Of a DNA stretch of 64,000 nt, positions 1-13,147 are shown piece by piece. This stretch comes from Riptortus pedestris (lineage: Eukaryota > Arthropoda > Insecta > Hemiptera > Alydidae), in NCBI GenBank assembly GCA_019009955.1, contig CM032230.1, forward strand, positions 9,907,501-9,971,500, in the 5' to 3' direction. The notes below the pieces were generated by a model. That model was not told the origin of the DNA and did not search any database. It saw only the letters and a program-made list of their open reading frames with translations. A program made the position numbers and the translations under genes. The stretch's first letter is position 1; each line of letters starts with the position of its first letter.

Positions 1-65
1 AGACAATTATAATTATATAAAATAGCATATTCTTAGTTAATTCAAATAAAGGGTTAGAGCCGCCA

Positions 66-320
66 GTATAAATGATTCTGTTGTCATAGCTGTTGGTGGA
101 GACCGTCGCCACTGGCTGATGGTCGAGTACAGCTGGCATTGTGATTTCGATGCGATGGCACCATCTTCAAGCCCGTCAAAAAAGTTGTACTCCACAGTAC
201 TTTTTGACGGCTTGAAGTTGGTGCCACTGAATCGAAAGCTGTACTCGACCATCAGCCAGTGGCGAAGGTCTCCACCAACAAGTATGACAAGTATGAAACA
301 CACTAAATGGCGCTTAGGTT
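66..320. repeat. Long imperfect hairpin (foldback) element D, copy 1
   Basis: The block at about 94-180 is followed, after a short spacer, by its own reverse complement at about 195-282. Recognisable pieces are GGAGACCGTCGCCACTGGCT on the left and AGCCAGTGGCGAAGGTCTCC on the right, with further pairing inwards (ATGGCACCATCTTCAAGCC against GGCTTGAAGTTGGTGCCA). Each arm is about 90 nt, so the transcript or single strand could fold into one long stem. Single-arm relatives occur at 13830-13965 and 55385-55495, which shows this is a dispersed repeat. The overlapping open frames on both strands simply read through the palindrome and are not genes. Confidence 0.75.
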
Positions 321-639
321 CCAATCAAATTTATAAAACATAAATAATTCACCAAATTCCATCATATTTTCAAGTTGATGTTAACTGTTTCCTAAATAAA
401 ACTTAATAATTTGTGACTTCGTCCTGTCTGTCTTTGACCTATATCATAGAATCTTAGGCAATAAATTGTTTTATTTATTAATTGACACAGCCTTGAGCCC
501 AAATATTAATTGTGATATACCCGTGAAAATATTAGCCCTAACGAGAGAGCAGACCTTGTTCCAATACTGTCATGGTGGAAACCCTATTATACATCACGTT
601 GTTATTAATAGGTGGTGAAGAGGTTTATTTTTAAAGTAA

Positions 640-737
640 ATAGTTATTTCTAAGGCCTAAATATGGCCTATATAGATATTTTAAAGGTTTTCCCATGAGA
701 AACATCAAAGTGTCACGAAAATAAGGTCCCTTCAAAG

Positions 738-789
<52 letters not shown>

Positions 790-980
790 ATATATGACAC
801 TAGATATTGTAGCGTCCCTTTGATTGTTTCCAAAACCCATATTTAAAAGTCTCATGAAAAACTAACAATCATGTTCGTCAGTGGTCTCAAAATGACTGGG
901 AATTAATGCAAAGGTTAAAATACAAAATTGTTAATTCCTTCATTAATATGCCTCAAAACGAAAAACTGTATGGAAACAAA
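640..980 (+). repeat. Diverged copy of element C with (TA)n core
   Basis: The order of blocks matches the better copies at 8716 and 30904: a stretch like 'aaaataaggtccCTTCAAAG', a (TA)n tract at 739-795, then a sequence related to the unit-specific 'TTTGATTGTTTCCAAAACCC' and 'CATGTTCGTCAGTGG'. Similarity is low and both ends are unclear. Confidence 0.45.
739..795. repeat. (TA)n microsatellite inside element C
   Basis: About 22 TA units followed by TG/TA interruptions. The position inside element C is the same as in the copies at 8842 and 31019. Confidence 0.9.
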
Positions 981-1850
981 CGTATTAACAAAGCAATGTC
1001 CTAAATTCTTTTTTTTTCTCTCTCTCTCTCTCTAACTCAGATATTAGCAGTTATTGGTATTTTAGTGTTTTCGGGATTCAGTAAACGCATCCACTCCTAC
1101 GAATGGGATTTTCAATTAAAATTACTATATCACTAAATATTTCTTTTTCATCTTAAAATTTGTTATATTTTAAAAAATAAAGTTCTCTCTAAATGAGAAA
1201 CAGAGAACTGAATGTTAGTTGACGTAGCTCGTACGTTATTCCAAAAATGTAAAGAGGAACTGACTTTACTTTGCTAACAGAATTGGATAAATTAGTTTTA
1301 GATAACGAATATGTAGTAATAGTTAACAGTTATATAAACTTGCGCCAAGCTGTCACCGGGGCACCCCTGTTTTAAAATTTAATAGTGAGTCGGAAGCGAG
1401 TGTGGGCTAGTGGGATGCACTGCGGGCATACCCTGCTCCTGCTCATCGAGGTTAGAAGAATGACAAAAGGAATTAGTGCCTCGTGCGAAAGTGTCCCAAA
1501 ACATTGTAAATTATTGATACATTTATTAAATTGTTTTGTTTATTTCTCTCTTATTATTCTACACATTATCCCCACCAAAATATGTTCGATTTTGCATTTT
1601 ACCCGTTATTCTAAACCTCCAGTTATGACGGAGTGGGATTTGATCAAACAAACACGACCTTTTTTCCAAAGTCTGATGAAACAGATGCTCTGTCTGGTGG
1701 AGTCAAAATATCAACCTATATTTTGGAGACGAAGAATCTGACAGTGGGGTGGTACTGCTCAATTTCCGAAAGTATCCCAATGATCAACAGACTGTTCAAC
1801 AATGTTCCAATTGACTTTTTTGTTATTTATTGACATTCGCTTTGCGCTAC
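981..1850. other. Non-coding stretch, nothing recognised
   Basis: AT-rich sequence with a short (CT)n tract at about 1017-1033. A 118-codon frame at 1385-1741 has no protein-like composition and no splice context, so I see no gene here. Confidence 0.5.
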
Positions 1851-2012
1851 AAAGGCTAATTGGAATGCCCCGTCAACATGTTTCTAGCCAGGGTGGGTAG
1901 GGGGGGGGGGGGGTCATTTAATTTAATGAGTTGGTCACTAAATAAATTCCTATTGTCCATGTGAGAATCGAACTCACGACTCTGTGTTTTCCAACATAGA
2001 TTGATGGCTGCA
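1850..2012 (-). repeat. SINE-A fragment (tRNA-derived), reverse orientation
   Basis: Read on the minus strand it carries the A family's B-box-like segment (complement of 'GAGAATCGAACTCACGAC') followed by the diagnostic body motif (complement of 'TCACTAAATAAATTCCTATT'). A poly-G run at about 1900-1912 interrupts the body. The tRNA head is degraded. Confidence 0.6.
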
Positions 2013-3672
2013 CTGAGCGCAGTTTTATCTAGTGAAGTGATAGAAAGGAGGCAGATTGTCTTGGAACAAAATTTAAAAAGGTCACTTCTCATTGCTTTCG
2101 TAGAGGCAATGTCGGAAATATCTAAGCACAGAATATCTGCGATAATTGACCGCAGAAGAACATACGTACGTCAAATTTTGTGGCCCACGGAAGCTTCCTG
2201 TAAAAGTGATGAATTAATAAGTCAAGTGTAATTTTCAAACAATTTTATATTCCAAACTGTACATGAAACCCTTTATTGGTTTGGCATTCTAACTCTTGCT
2301 GAGCTTGGATCAACAAGAACATGCTGAATAAGATCCTAGCTATAAGAATGGTTAAACAGTCCAATCTCCCTTTTCAATAGTCGGGATAAATAATAAAATA
2401 AACTAAATGAATTTTCAATGGCATTGTGCAAACACTAGAGCTTTTCAATTATTGCTCAGGAGTTTGTTATCATGATAGTAGGGGATTTCAATAGGAAATA
2501 GGGCACTGTCCAATTTGGGATTCTCAACTAACAACTCATCTCGGGACTTCCATCGGCAAGGGCCTGGCTTCCATGCAAATTTCCGTCCTTGACAAAATAG
2601 AATTTAGAATAAGGTAAAGGAAGAGAAACTTGATTTTGTCGCGCCCTTCTACTGCTCAAACTTTAAATGTATTTTCTTTCTGATCAGACGGTGGAGGGGA
2701 CGCGATCCGGTGACGTCCCTCCTCCCTGAATACCAAGGAGAGTTTTTAGCATAAATTAAAGTAGACCGAACCAAATCGAAGACCTTGGGATCCTTTTATT
2801 TTATTTAAAACATTTGACACCCCGTCCCCACCCCAAATACCCTACACTCCCAATGGATATCTCATCTCCCATTCAATTTTATTTTTAAGTATTCCCTTGT
2901 ACTCTCATCCTTAGAAATCTTCTCTTTTGTGGGAAATTGGAAAGTGAAATGGAAAACGCCTTTCTGAATTGTCTTTTTCAATTCCTTTTGTATTGGTTTC
3001 ATCTTGGAAATAATAAGGTGAGAATTTATAAGCGTATTTTAGGAAAAAGGGTGCCCTTTAAATGATTTACTTTTCTAAATTTCGAAATGCTAATAAAAGG
3101 GCACCTGAGTCTTCAGAAAATCCAGGAAGAAACGATACCAGTTTTGTTTTATTTTCTTTAATTCGCTAGCAATGGGTTCGTATTGAAGTCCAATATCCAA
3201 TTTCTATCCATGATGACCAATCCTTTGTCTTGGTGAAAGGTGGTGAATCCTCTCCTTCGAAAGGTTCCTAGGGAGTCTCTTCTATAGTTTTTGGTTGCTT
3301 CTCAGATACGCCATGCTGAATGAGAACATGAACAAGAAATGGATGGTTTCTCCAATGACAAAGCTCAATTGAAAGGCTTATAATGATTATAACTCAATAT
3401 CTTTTAAAACTGATCATCAAAAGAAGAGTACAGCAGACCCAAGGTAGAAACAGAACAATGACTGATCATTATAGATTTTCTAGAATTAGTTAGTTTTCAC
3501 TAATTCTAGAGAGGTAACTTCAAGAGCAAAACCAAAAGCATAAAACATGATGTCAATATGAAAACTAATGACGCTTTCAAAATTGCCAAATATATGAAAG
3601 TTGGATGTCAGCTACAAAGGGAGTATAATCCGTCGAATAGGCTGGTATATTTGTATAAAATTACACCAAGAC
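2013..3672. other. Non-coding stretch with one perfect hairpin
   Basis: No coding signal is seen on either strand. The one structured site is 3479-3510, where TCTAGAATTAGT is followed by an 8-nt loop and the exact reverse complement ACTAATTCTAGA, a perfect 12-bp stem. Confidence 0.5.
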
Positions 3673-4066
3673 TTTTTTTTCGGTTGACATTATAGACTTT
3701 TAAGATCTTTTGTCATCTCGTAGCGAGACTCCAGGGATTCGTAATATGATATTTTTATGTTGTGAGTGATCAACTCGATGTACAACCCCCGATAACCAAG
3801 GAGAACCTGGAATGAGTGGGGAGACTGACGTGCCCCATTGTGTCCGGAAGGCCTGTGGCTAGTTCAAGCTTTAAGCCTACCTGTGGAGGGATCTAAGTGA
3901 GTTTAATCGTTAGCCACACTCGTTAGAAACCCACTGAACACTAACGCGTACTGGTAGCGTACTTCTGAACTAATGTTCTCTTTTGGCGGGATCGAAATCG
4001 CATCTGTTTTCATCTTAGCGTAGCAGTGGTAGATGTATCCACGCCTTAACCTCCCCGGCAACGCGT
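3673..4066 (-). repeat. SINE-B copy 1 (tRNA-Ser/Leu-like head, poly-A tail)
   Basis: On the minus strand the element starts with a degraded tRNA-like head (A box near 4035-4060, B box near 3995) and runs through the family body to an oligo-A tail, seen on + as the T run at 3673-3680. The body block 'gtgatcaactcgatgtacaa' is shared with the copies near 16377, 24088 and 58960. The frame at 3903-4118 is a reading of this repeat, not a gene. Confidence 0.8.
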
Positions 4067-7000
4067 TACTCAAAAATATACTTATCTGTTTGACGGATTG
4101 AATACTCTTTGACGTCAATACCCAACCATATTTTATTGAAATTCAATAGCCAGCAACAAGGCAGAATATGTCAAATATATGATTCACCCATAGTTCAATA
4201 ATACCTCCGAGAGGAAACTATCCAATCCAATTTTTTTTTTATTTGGAGGGCGTAGGGGTGTTTCCAAAGTTATATGTAATACTGAAAATGGCCAAACTAA
4301 ACGTGAAGAATCAATTCAAGAGAGCCGGAAATGAATAATACGATTATTCAAATGCCCAAAACTAATATTTGTTGAAAAGCGGACAAGTCCCAATAACCCC
4401 CTCCCCAACACCTTGCGTAATTGGAGAAAAGGATAACGCAGTTTATAATGGCAGCCTGCCCGACCGGCAGCTAACATTAACAACGTTAGCGTTAACGTCA
4501 GTTTACGTCAGCGGCGTTGTGTTGACTACGTCACTGCAGGCAGCGGTATGGCCTTCCCCTTAACCAATTAATTTGGGCTCACTCGATTAGGACGGAGGGG
4601 AGTTGCAAAGGGGGGGGGGGAGTTTCTCACAAGTGGGGGTCTGGTTTACCCCAGGTTCAACCCCACTTCGTCCGGCTATTTGGCTAATTATTAAGTCATA
4701 CAGCCTGCCTCAGATTCGGCGAGCAATCCTCAGATTATATTGACATACGCGAGTGATTTCTGAGGATTTTCCGAAGCTGAACCAAAGCCCTAGAGTGCAA
4801 CAAGTCGCCGAGTTTATCTTTCCGCCTAATTATGTTTCCCATTTCTCCCTTCCCCAGACCAGAATCATTAAAACTCCACCCAAATCGTTCTCTTGTCAGA
4901 TGGAGAGGCAGCTTACAACACACAAACAGTACTATAAATGAATAACCATCAGCTCCAACTTAATCAAGCCCTGCTGAACACATACATATAAGAAAATTGG
5001 ATTCAGCAACCCAGAACATCAAAGCCAATTCGTCGGAGACGTTATAGAAATAGTTCTATGGGCAAAAATAAGAACTCTGACAATACCTACACACAAACAG
5101 ATCTATGAAACCTTTCTAAGGAACTAGCACAACGACTAAAGATGACAGACATATAGAAGAAACGGTAAACGAACAGAAGTATCCTGTGAAAGAAGGGGGA
5201 ATTCGCCTGAGACTCACCACAAAATATACAGGAATGTAGTGTAAAGTTCTTGAGACACACAGAAAACAGTGAGGAATCTGGTAAAACGTCAGCGAAACGT
5301 CGTGAAAATTAATAAAATATTAATAGGAACAACTGAAAAATATTTATAATCTTTTGAATTAGTAGTTACAATGATATATCATGAAGAAAAAGCATCCTAA
5401 AATCATTTTACTTTCTTTTCCCTAATGTAATCTTGGGTAGCATTTAGTCATACCCGTATTATGGTAATCTGTAATAACCGTGTTGCTTAGCTTTAGAAGT
5501 CCAAAGTAGACAATAATTTTTAAAAAATGAATACAGAACCGTTTGTTGCCTATGATCGGTATTTAGGATGACCGACAGTTTTTTTTTTTTTGCAAAACAT
5601 AAACATCAACCGCAACCACCTTGCTAGCCGACTATATAAAACTCCGTAGCGTTCTTCTTGAACTTTTCGATCCCTCCCATTTCCATCCTTATTGTATCGA
5701 CAAATATATAACCATGTCAATGTTTTATATTTCTTGGTTCTTCTTTGTGTGTACCATATCCCGAATTCCATGTCTAGTATATTTCCCGAAAAATTTTCTT
5801 TTGATTCGAGGGTTTTAAAAAAAATTTGAAACGAGAATCTGAAATAGAGGTCTATCTAGGGATCGGCGTTTCACAGGACGTTAGTTCTTTGGTTTGTATT
5901 TATGAGGTGTTCATACTCACCTAAGTGTGAGAAATGGAGAAGGATACTTTTAGCCTAGGCCCATAAGAAAGGGGACATAACGAGAATGAGGGTGTGGAAC
6001 TAAGGGGGAAGGGGAGAGAGGGTGCCGTGAATAAATTAGCAGGGGGAAGGGGAGTCGAGGGTACTAGCCTACTATACTGAGGTACTATAGTGAGGTGCGA
6101 CGAAGAGATAGGGCAGATCTCTCATTACCCAGCCCTCTTACTCCAATCACCCTCAGGTACTAAGCACTCTTATCAGAGTCGCCTGATAACGCCACTCCCG
6201 CCAAAACAGTCTTGTCATCAGATATTTCCCACCTGATACGTGCGATGCCAATAAACGCGTCAAAATATTTGAAAATAAGGTGCGTCCACTTTTTTATTTT
6301 TTAACTCTTGATCATAACATTGGAATCTAAAACGACTTGGGTTAAAATGTCCATCTAAAATTTGTCCACATACGACCTTACAATAATCTGTATCCATCTC
6401 TGTAATTTGTTGTACTCATTCTATTTATTTAAGTTTTCCTAAACTAAAATCCGAATTTGATATTCATCAGTATATTTTTTGAAAGCATTGTCTATATAAT
6501 ATTTCAATTTCCAACTTTACTTAGTAGCAGTTAGTAAGGAGTATAATATATTGTTATCATGTAATAATCGTTTCAATCTAAACATTTTATGGCACTCTTA
6601 ATATTACCAAATTATAAGTTCTTGAACTACAAAATTCAATGAAAAGGCCTTGTCCTCTACAAGCATTTGTTATGCAAATTGCACTTTCAGAGAGCAAGCT
6701 CCATCATCAGTGCCTGGTTAGATTTGTGCAGTTTAAGCAAAGCAGCTATAAGTTGTATAAGTTATGTATTGAAGAACGCCTACATGATTTTCAAAAAAAG
6801 TGCACCAAAACATTTTGTTAATGACTTCCTTGTACAAAATAAAATAAATATTGTATTCGCGTGAATCACGTTTGTCCTGTTTTCTAGAAATCAACAGAAT
6901 TGATTTGACCTTTCCTTGACCCATTGTCGGTGTTACGTTTGTAAGTATGTATCTTATTACCTCAAAAAAGACATAACTTAGATAATGAAATTTCCTATAT

Positions 7001-8715
7001 ATGACTGCTGTGCCCTTTAGTTCTGTCCCTCTAGTTTTGATCAATATCGATTAAGAGGTAGGGAAATTAAAAATTTCATATTTCTTCGTACCTATTACAA
7101 AAGATTGGTGTCGAACTTATTTTAATTATCATGAAAATGGTGTGTAAATTATGATATTTTTGATCCGATGTCTTGGATCGCGCAAATCCTACATTACTCG
7201 CAAATGAAATTTCCAAATAAATTTTACCGAAACGTTCTTTCCTTTACTTAGCTTAATGGGGTTACAAGGAAGTCATGTGGTGCCCACGTCATATTCTTTT
7301 TTTTTTTAGTTATTAAGCACTGTGCTAAAAAGCAGTGGATGTGGTTTGTTGTACCACCAATGCTTACATTGTCAAGAATATGGACACATTCGCTGCAGGT
7401 TTTCCTTGCTCTTGGGAGAAGTTGAGGAGATAAAGTTGTTGGAACAGGGGCGCCATCTGTGCTCTATGACAGGAACGAGAAGGGGAGACAGGGAGGACGA
7501 GAGAGAGAAAGAGAGAGAAGGAAATTAAGTATAGAAGTCATCTCTGTTTGCGTGCTGTTCTCTTATTAATCGCTCAAGGCGGTTCGTGTCAACCGCAAGC
7601 CCCGAACCCTGGAGAGGTGGAGTGAGGCATATTCTAGTACCTCTGTGTCTGCCTCTTCTTCTCCTCCTTCTTCCCTTTTCGTCTCTCCTACCATCCTTTT
7701 CGCCGAGGCCAAATTATAACGCAGGGCGAACTTATATTGTCTGAGATCCTGTCAGGCGGAAATTGAGTCTGTCGCTGTTTGAGAGATCTTAAGTCGCGAG
7801 CATATAAGAAGTTTTAAATTCGAATTTCCGACCTCTCCTGAAAGTTTTAAATAAAGGCTTAAATAAACCTCTGGGATAACCTTCCCATCATGACTGCATC
7901 CGATTTTAAATATATAATGTTCTATTTTATATTTTTAAGCTATATAATTATTATTTTGAAGGATAGAAGCTTTCGGATAAGCACATGGTGTTGTAATTAT
8001 TATGGGATTTTTTAAACCTTTCTTGAAATGTACAAATATCCTACTTAAAAGATCCTTGCAATGAGCTTCGTTCAATTATTTACATACATTACGTCAACAA
8101 GTGTTAAATTGATGATCAAGTTTGTTTAATATCGGATAAGTCGAAGCCGGAGTTAAAAAACTGATGACTAATCTGTTTGATAAACTCTTACTTTGGAAAG
8201 TTAGTTATTTCTGTAACTGTAACGGAGTTATTGTTTTGCCTATTCGCGTCCAGAGAACCACTTCTCTTCAAGAGATTTTACTTTAAGCTAATATATTACC
8301 CTAGCTCACACGACCGGCCTAAATTTTAAGAATACCTTTGATCATTAATATAGGGTTCTTATTAAATCAGAAATAGAGAATGGAACATGATAGATCACTT
8401 CATTAGTGTGCCCTTCACCTGGATAATATTTCAATGATTACAAAATGACTTCATTTTTAGGAAAACTAAGCTCCTTCCTTAATTTAAATTAAGTTTTCAA
8501 ACTGGGTGGATGTTATCAATAATCATTAAAAATATTTTGTGATATCAGGAAACAAGACTTACCCAACAGGAAACCCTGGTCGTTTTGTTCCAAAATGTTT
8601 TATCAATCCATTAAATTTTCGTGTTAAAAATGTTTCCTGTTTCTGTCTTAATTTGTATTACTGTCAACTTTTTTCGAAGCTAAGATTCAGTGTTTTGATA
8701 TTGGAATATAATTTT
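4067..8715. other. 4.6 kb without recognised genes
   Basis: Mixed AT-rich sequence. Poly-G/poly-T runs occur at 4610-4620 and 5580-5591, and 7480-7525 is purine-rich. 4440-4520 is locally rich in short GTTA/TAAC and ACGTCA words but has no clear function. Open frames are short and of random composition. I see nothing I can name. Confidence 0.4.
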
Positions 8716-9212
8716 TAGCAGATTTCCCTTGAGGGAAATCAGCTATTGAGGTTGTACTCATGACGGGATTTTCGAAATTTTTCTTTAAATGTCCATCGAT
8801 CCTACCTAGTAGATGACGAAAATGAGGTCCGTTCAAAACTGTATATATATATATATTTGTCTGTTACCGATCTAGCGGTCGCAATTTTTGTTTGATCGTT
8901 GCCAAACTCGATATTTAGTCGTTTTATGTAAAAAGAAAGATCAAGTTCGTTAACGGCTGAAATCGGACCAGTGGGAGGGGAGGTTTAGAGAGGAGGATTT
9001 TCGAAAATTCGAAATATCTCCATTACTATACGACGGATCGAAAAATTGTACATAATCAATCTTATTGCAAATTAAACTCAAAAAGCTAGCGGCTAGTTTG
9101 GCCGTTTCCTTGACTGCTCGGCTCTCATGAAATTTCTCTATTGTAAAACTTCACGTGGGAAATCTGTTTAGTTTACGCAGCTCTTGCGTGACTAATTTTT
9201 TATAGATATTTA
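8716..9212 (+). repeat. Element C, near-complete copy 1 (MITE-like)
   Basis: Begins GCAGATTTCCCTTGAGGG and ends near 9155-9205 with CACGTGGGAAATCTG plus a tail 'TTAGTTTACGCAGC..GCGTGAC'. The ends are inverted relative to each other (GCAGATTTCCC against GGGAAATCTG). Inside are, in order, a motif ATGACGAAAATGAGGTCC, a short (TA)n at 8842-8860, TCTAGCGGTCGCAATTTTTG and GATCAAGTTCGTTAA. No transposase frame is present, so it fits a non-autonomous DNA element. The copy at 30904-31570 matches across the same blocks. Confidence 0.75.
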
Positions 9213-9299
9213 TGTCATGATCTCGCCAACTTAAAGTAGACTGGATCCAGTTACGGCAACAACTGGAATCGGACCGAGTCCCGTACAATCAGCAATACT

Positions 9300-9785
9300 T
9301 AGACCAGGATTTAATTTTAATTTGGGTGTAATGCTCTGACCGTGGCAATATACCCAATTTTGGTCCTATGTTCTGATCGGGGGAATCTAGCCAATTAGAG
9401 CGCGAAACTTTGATTTTGGTAATCTATCAAATTTTGGTTAGATATTCTGATCTCAAAAATGTAACCAATTTGTGTGCGATGTTCTGGTCTTGGCAGTCTA
9501 ACTAGATTTGGTTGGTTCTGGGCAATCTAGCCAATTTGGTTGCAATGCTCTTATCATTGCAATATACCAAATTTTGGCTGCATATTCAGTTCTTGGCATT
9601 GTACCCAATTTAGCTTCGGCGTTCTGATCTGGGCAACAAGCCTATTTGTGTCAAAGCTTTGATTTCGGAAATCTACAAAATTTACATTGGATGTTCTGAT
9701 ATTAGCCATGTAGCCAATTTGGGTGTAATCCTCTGGTCTAGGTAATCTACAGAATTTTGGTTGGAAATGACACTAACCTTTCCAC
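9300..9785. repeat. Degenerate minisatellite, unit about 38 bp
   Basis: About a dozen imperfect units each contain a form of 'TGTTCTGATCTTGGCAATCT' followed by a form of 'AACCAATTTTGGT'. Units differ from one another at many positions and some are shortened, so this is an old array. Confidence 0.8.
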
Positions 9786-12700
9786 TGTTCGATAGTGCCT
9801 TTTAGTATATGTTATATTTCGGTATTTAATAAAAGAATATCTTACTTAACCATTCGTTTAAAAATGGTAAATTTTATCGAAATATATGTGAGTGCATTGG
9901 CATGAGTTCGTGCAAAGGAACCACTAATGGCAGTGTAGGTTTGCACCCTACGAGCCTGCAGGGATGTGGGAGGAATCTGGTGGAAGTATGTTTGATAAGC
10001 TGGGTTCGGGGTGTGTTTCGGGCTGTAATCCCCCTCTTCAGGGCTTCATATAGGCCTTCCATTCGAGCAGTCCTCTCCCTCCTCGCAACGGTCTATTTAC
10101 AAAGCCGCAAGTACCGGGATAAGACGCTTTATGAAGGACTCCATCCCTCCCGATATTCAATAACCACTCCATTGGGGGAACCAAGCGGAGCTTTTCTACA
10201 TTTTTTTTTTATTTGCTTGTCCGAGTCTCCTCTTCCCCAGTGCTTCAATGCACTCAGTTTTCAACAAATACCAGTGGGCATTATATAATCTGATTGAGTT
10301 CCTTGTAATATTTCCATATTTTTAGTCTCTACACACATAAACCTAAAATTTCATTTAAGAAAGTTAGTCAGAGACCTGCTATGAATGAAAAAAATTCTCA
10401 TCAGATAATGTTAGTAATATTATCGCATAAAATACGTTTCCTCCGTAACCGAATTTCAGCCAACTCTCATTATTAGAATAGCTTGCAGTGACCGATCTCA
10501 CCGGTCAAGAACTTTATTGGACTTGATGATAACAAAGAACTTTTATTTAACATCTTTCATAATGTTTTATTTTCGTTTCCAATTCTTCACTGCGCTGAGC
10601 AAGGCTTTCAAACGTTTCCAGGCGGAATTGAAACACCTAACAAACTTCTTTGAGAATTGAGTGGTTCAGGGAGTCCTCTTCGTTGGGTCTATGAGAAGAG
10701 GCATTGGTCGTTCCTGACTATCTGTCTTCAAAGATCTTGAATCGGCTATATTCTTCTGTAATAGGAAACATGTCTTGTTTCCTTGGCATGGGTCCATTGT
10801 AATTGGTTCAATACCGGGAAATCTGCTATCCACAAAAGTGTACTGGGATAATATATTAAAATGCTAGATTATGAACGCAAATGAACAGAACTAATAAATA
10901 GATTCGTTCTGTTAAATTAGAGCTTCTCTAGACAAAGGAATGGGAGTTAGAGAGAAGTCTCCATGTTTCGCTTTGAGTCACTTAAGAAATGATATCTCCT
11001 TCCGCGTACAGCTCTAAACCTCGGGGTAAGTGTTTGCTTTCCCCTCACGGAGGCGAATATACTGGTGTCTCTTCCAAGGGTAGAGCAGAGAGAAGCGTTG
11101 TTTCCTGCCTATATTTACACAGTTGGCTATACTGTGTCGGGGGTGGGGATAAGAAGGGTTATGAACCTACCCCCGTGTGGAATATTCAATAGTGAGCCGG
11201 GAAGGCCTCCTCCTCTCCCAGGTCCTGGTCCTGTTGATCCTGGCGGAGGGTATTCAGGACACGTCTCCGGTCGCCACGAGGCTTATCTCATTTTAACACT
11301 TACAACCTCCCGCCCTTCCTCAAGACCGTCCCCATTATTTACCCCATGAAAACCCTCCTGCTCCCCCCCCCTAAGACAATTTAGACGCCCTCCCCCAACC
11401 CCAGGATGTGCACGAGAGAGAACCTGGAAGAAGAAGAAGTGGAAACAATTTACGGCGTATGCCTTCCCTCTTTTTCCCTCAGGACTGTCTTTCTCTTCAG
11501 CTCTTATCTCTCTTATCTAAAGATCCTTCACCGGCTCTGATTGAAAGCTGTGTACCTGATCGGCCATTACCGTTCTCCAGTTATCAATTCCTCTCTTTCT
11601 AGCCTACAAAGAAGAGACCCCCAATCTCTGGCCCATTGTGAGCCTAACAATCTAATTTGGTCAGGCTTAACATCGCTTTATCAACGTTATTTGCTGATTG
11701 GTTCTCCATTTACTACATGTACTCCATTCTCTACCATAGGGAATGGTTCCTATTATACCCTAGACTCGAGATTATCAGAAAGAGAAATAGGTATCATTAA
11801 ATCAATAGTGGTCCTTAACTGCTGCTGGATAGGCACCTCATTCATTTCAATATTATATAGAGAAAGAAATTAGGAAAACGCTATTGTTTTAGATCGCACC
11901 TAAGTCCAAGACCAGTATTATGTTTCATTTTGAGGCCCTCAGATGCCACAAACACATTGCAGTAAATCCATTAGTTAAAATTCGTAAACATATATGCCGG
12001 TAGTGAAATCACTTTTAAATATAATATCGAATATTTCATTAGACTCTGTAAATCTCTTTTTTTTATACAGTCCTTTAAATATTTATTTGTAGTTTAAGAT
12101 CGGTCAAGGAAGGTGGGGGATTGTCTGATTACTCTTTGTACAGAATGCAGAAAAATGCATTAAACATTTTCTGGACATCATAGAAATGTTGCAAACAATG
12201 ATCTATAAAATATTTTCTATATTGTTAGGAAAAACGTATGATTGTGGTTTTTCAATTCATTTAACATTGGTGGTATGAGAAATTATGTGATTCCTTGCTC
12301 TTCCATCGCTATACATTTTAGTAGATTTCCCTCAAGCGATCTTCACACAGTCGCTGTATCATTAAGCATCTCATGTTCTGTTTGCATAGGCTAAATGTGC
12401 CATATGACTTTCGAGGGTTGTAATAAACTTGTTAAATCTGGAGTCCACAAAATAAAGTTGTTGTTTCTTCTGGTCAATTGTCTTCAATCGCTCGGTTTAA
12501 ATAAGACAAACATTCAGTACTCCATGGCATTAATGCTTTGAAGACTACCTCTGGAATATCCGTGAGCTGAACATGGAGCTTTGCTCAAGACAAAAGCCAT
12601 TACAAGAAGGCTGCGGGAATGGAATTAGTCGGGTGGTTTACCGCAGACGTCCAGACGCAAAGGTAAGGAGAAGGGTTAGGAAGTGGTGGAGGTGGGGGGA

Positions 12701-13103
12701 CTACTACCTTTGGCCCGAGGCCTCTCCCGCCAAAAGGCCACCGTTCTGGCGGCAATTTGCGCCGAGCCGCCCCCTACCGTTTGCTTCTCTAATTAAGCCG
12801 ATTATTTCAGATGGCCTACAGACAAAGGGCTCAAAGCCAACGAGCGGGGCCAAAGATCTCTCCAGTCTCCCTCGATTTCCTCCACCCCCTAATGCAGACG
12901 TAACGCCCGGAGGCCTGAAGGGGTTCCTTCCTATTCCAGATGAAGAATTGTTTAGTTGTTGAAAGTGAGGAGTACTTGAAGCTCTTGAATGTTTCATACC
13001 GACCTCCACTAATGTTCAAATACAATAGGACAAAATTAGATGATGTTTACAAGGTTACATGTCACTTGGGAAGTATAACATTAATCATTGCATATTGATC
13101 TAG
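9786..13103. other. Non-coding stretch with two GC-richer islands
   Basis: No gene recognised. Islands at about 10990-11600 and 12560-12960 are clearly richer in G+C than their surroundings and non-repetitive. Both contain open frames on one or both strands (for example 12573-12962 +), but none shows a domain, a conserved motif or usable splice sites. A fragment like the end of element C (GTAGATTTCCCTC) sits near 12322. Confidence 0.4.
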
Positions 13104-13147
13104 GATATACAGCTGTAATAACATTGATATACAGCTGTAATAACATT
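13104..13147. repeat. Perfect 22-bp tandem duplication
   Basis: GATATACAGCTGTAATAACA followed by TT occurs twice with no spacer or mismatch, so the duplication is recent relative to nearby repeats. Confidence 0.9.

Noticed and set aside
9902..10288. 128-codon + frame
   Set aside because: No recognisable motif and no upstream or downstream exon; composition looks random.
12573..13009. Overlapping 129-codon + and 101-codon - frames
   Set aside because: Mirror-image open frames in a GC-richer patch; no domain, no splice sites, Arg/Pro-rich by composition.
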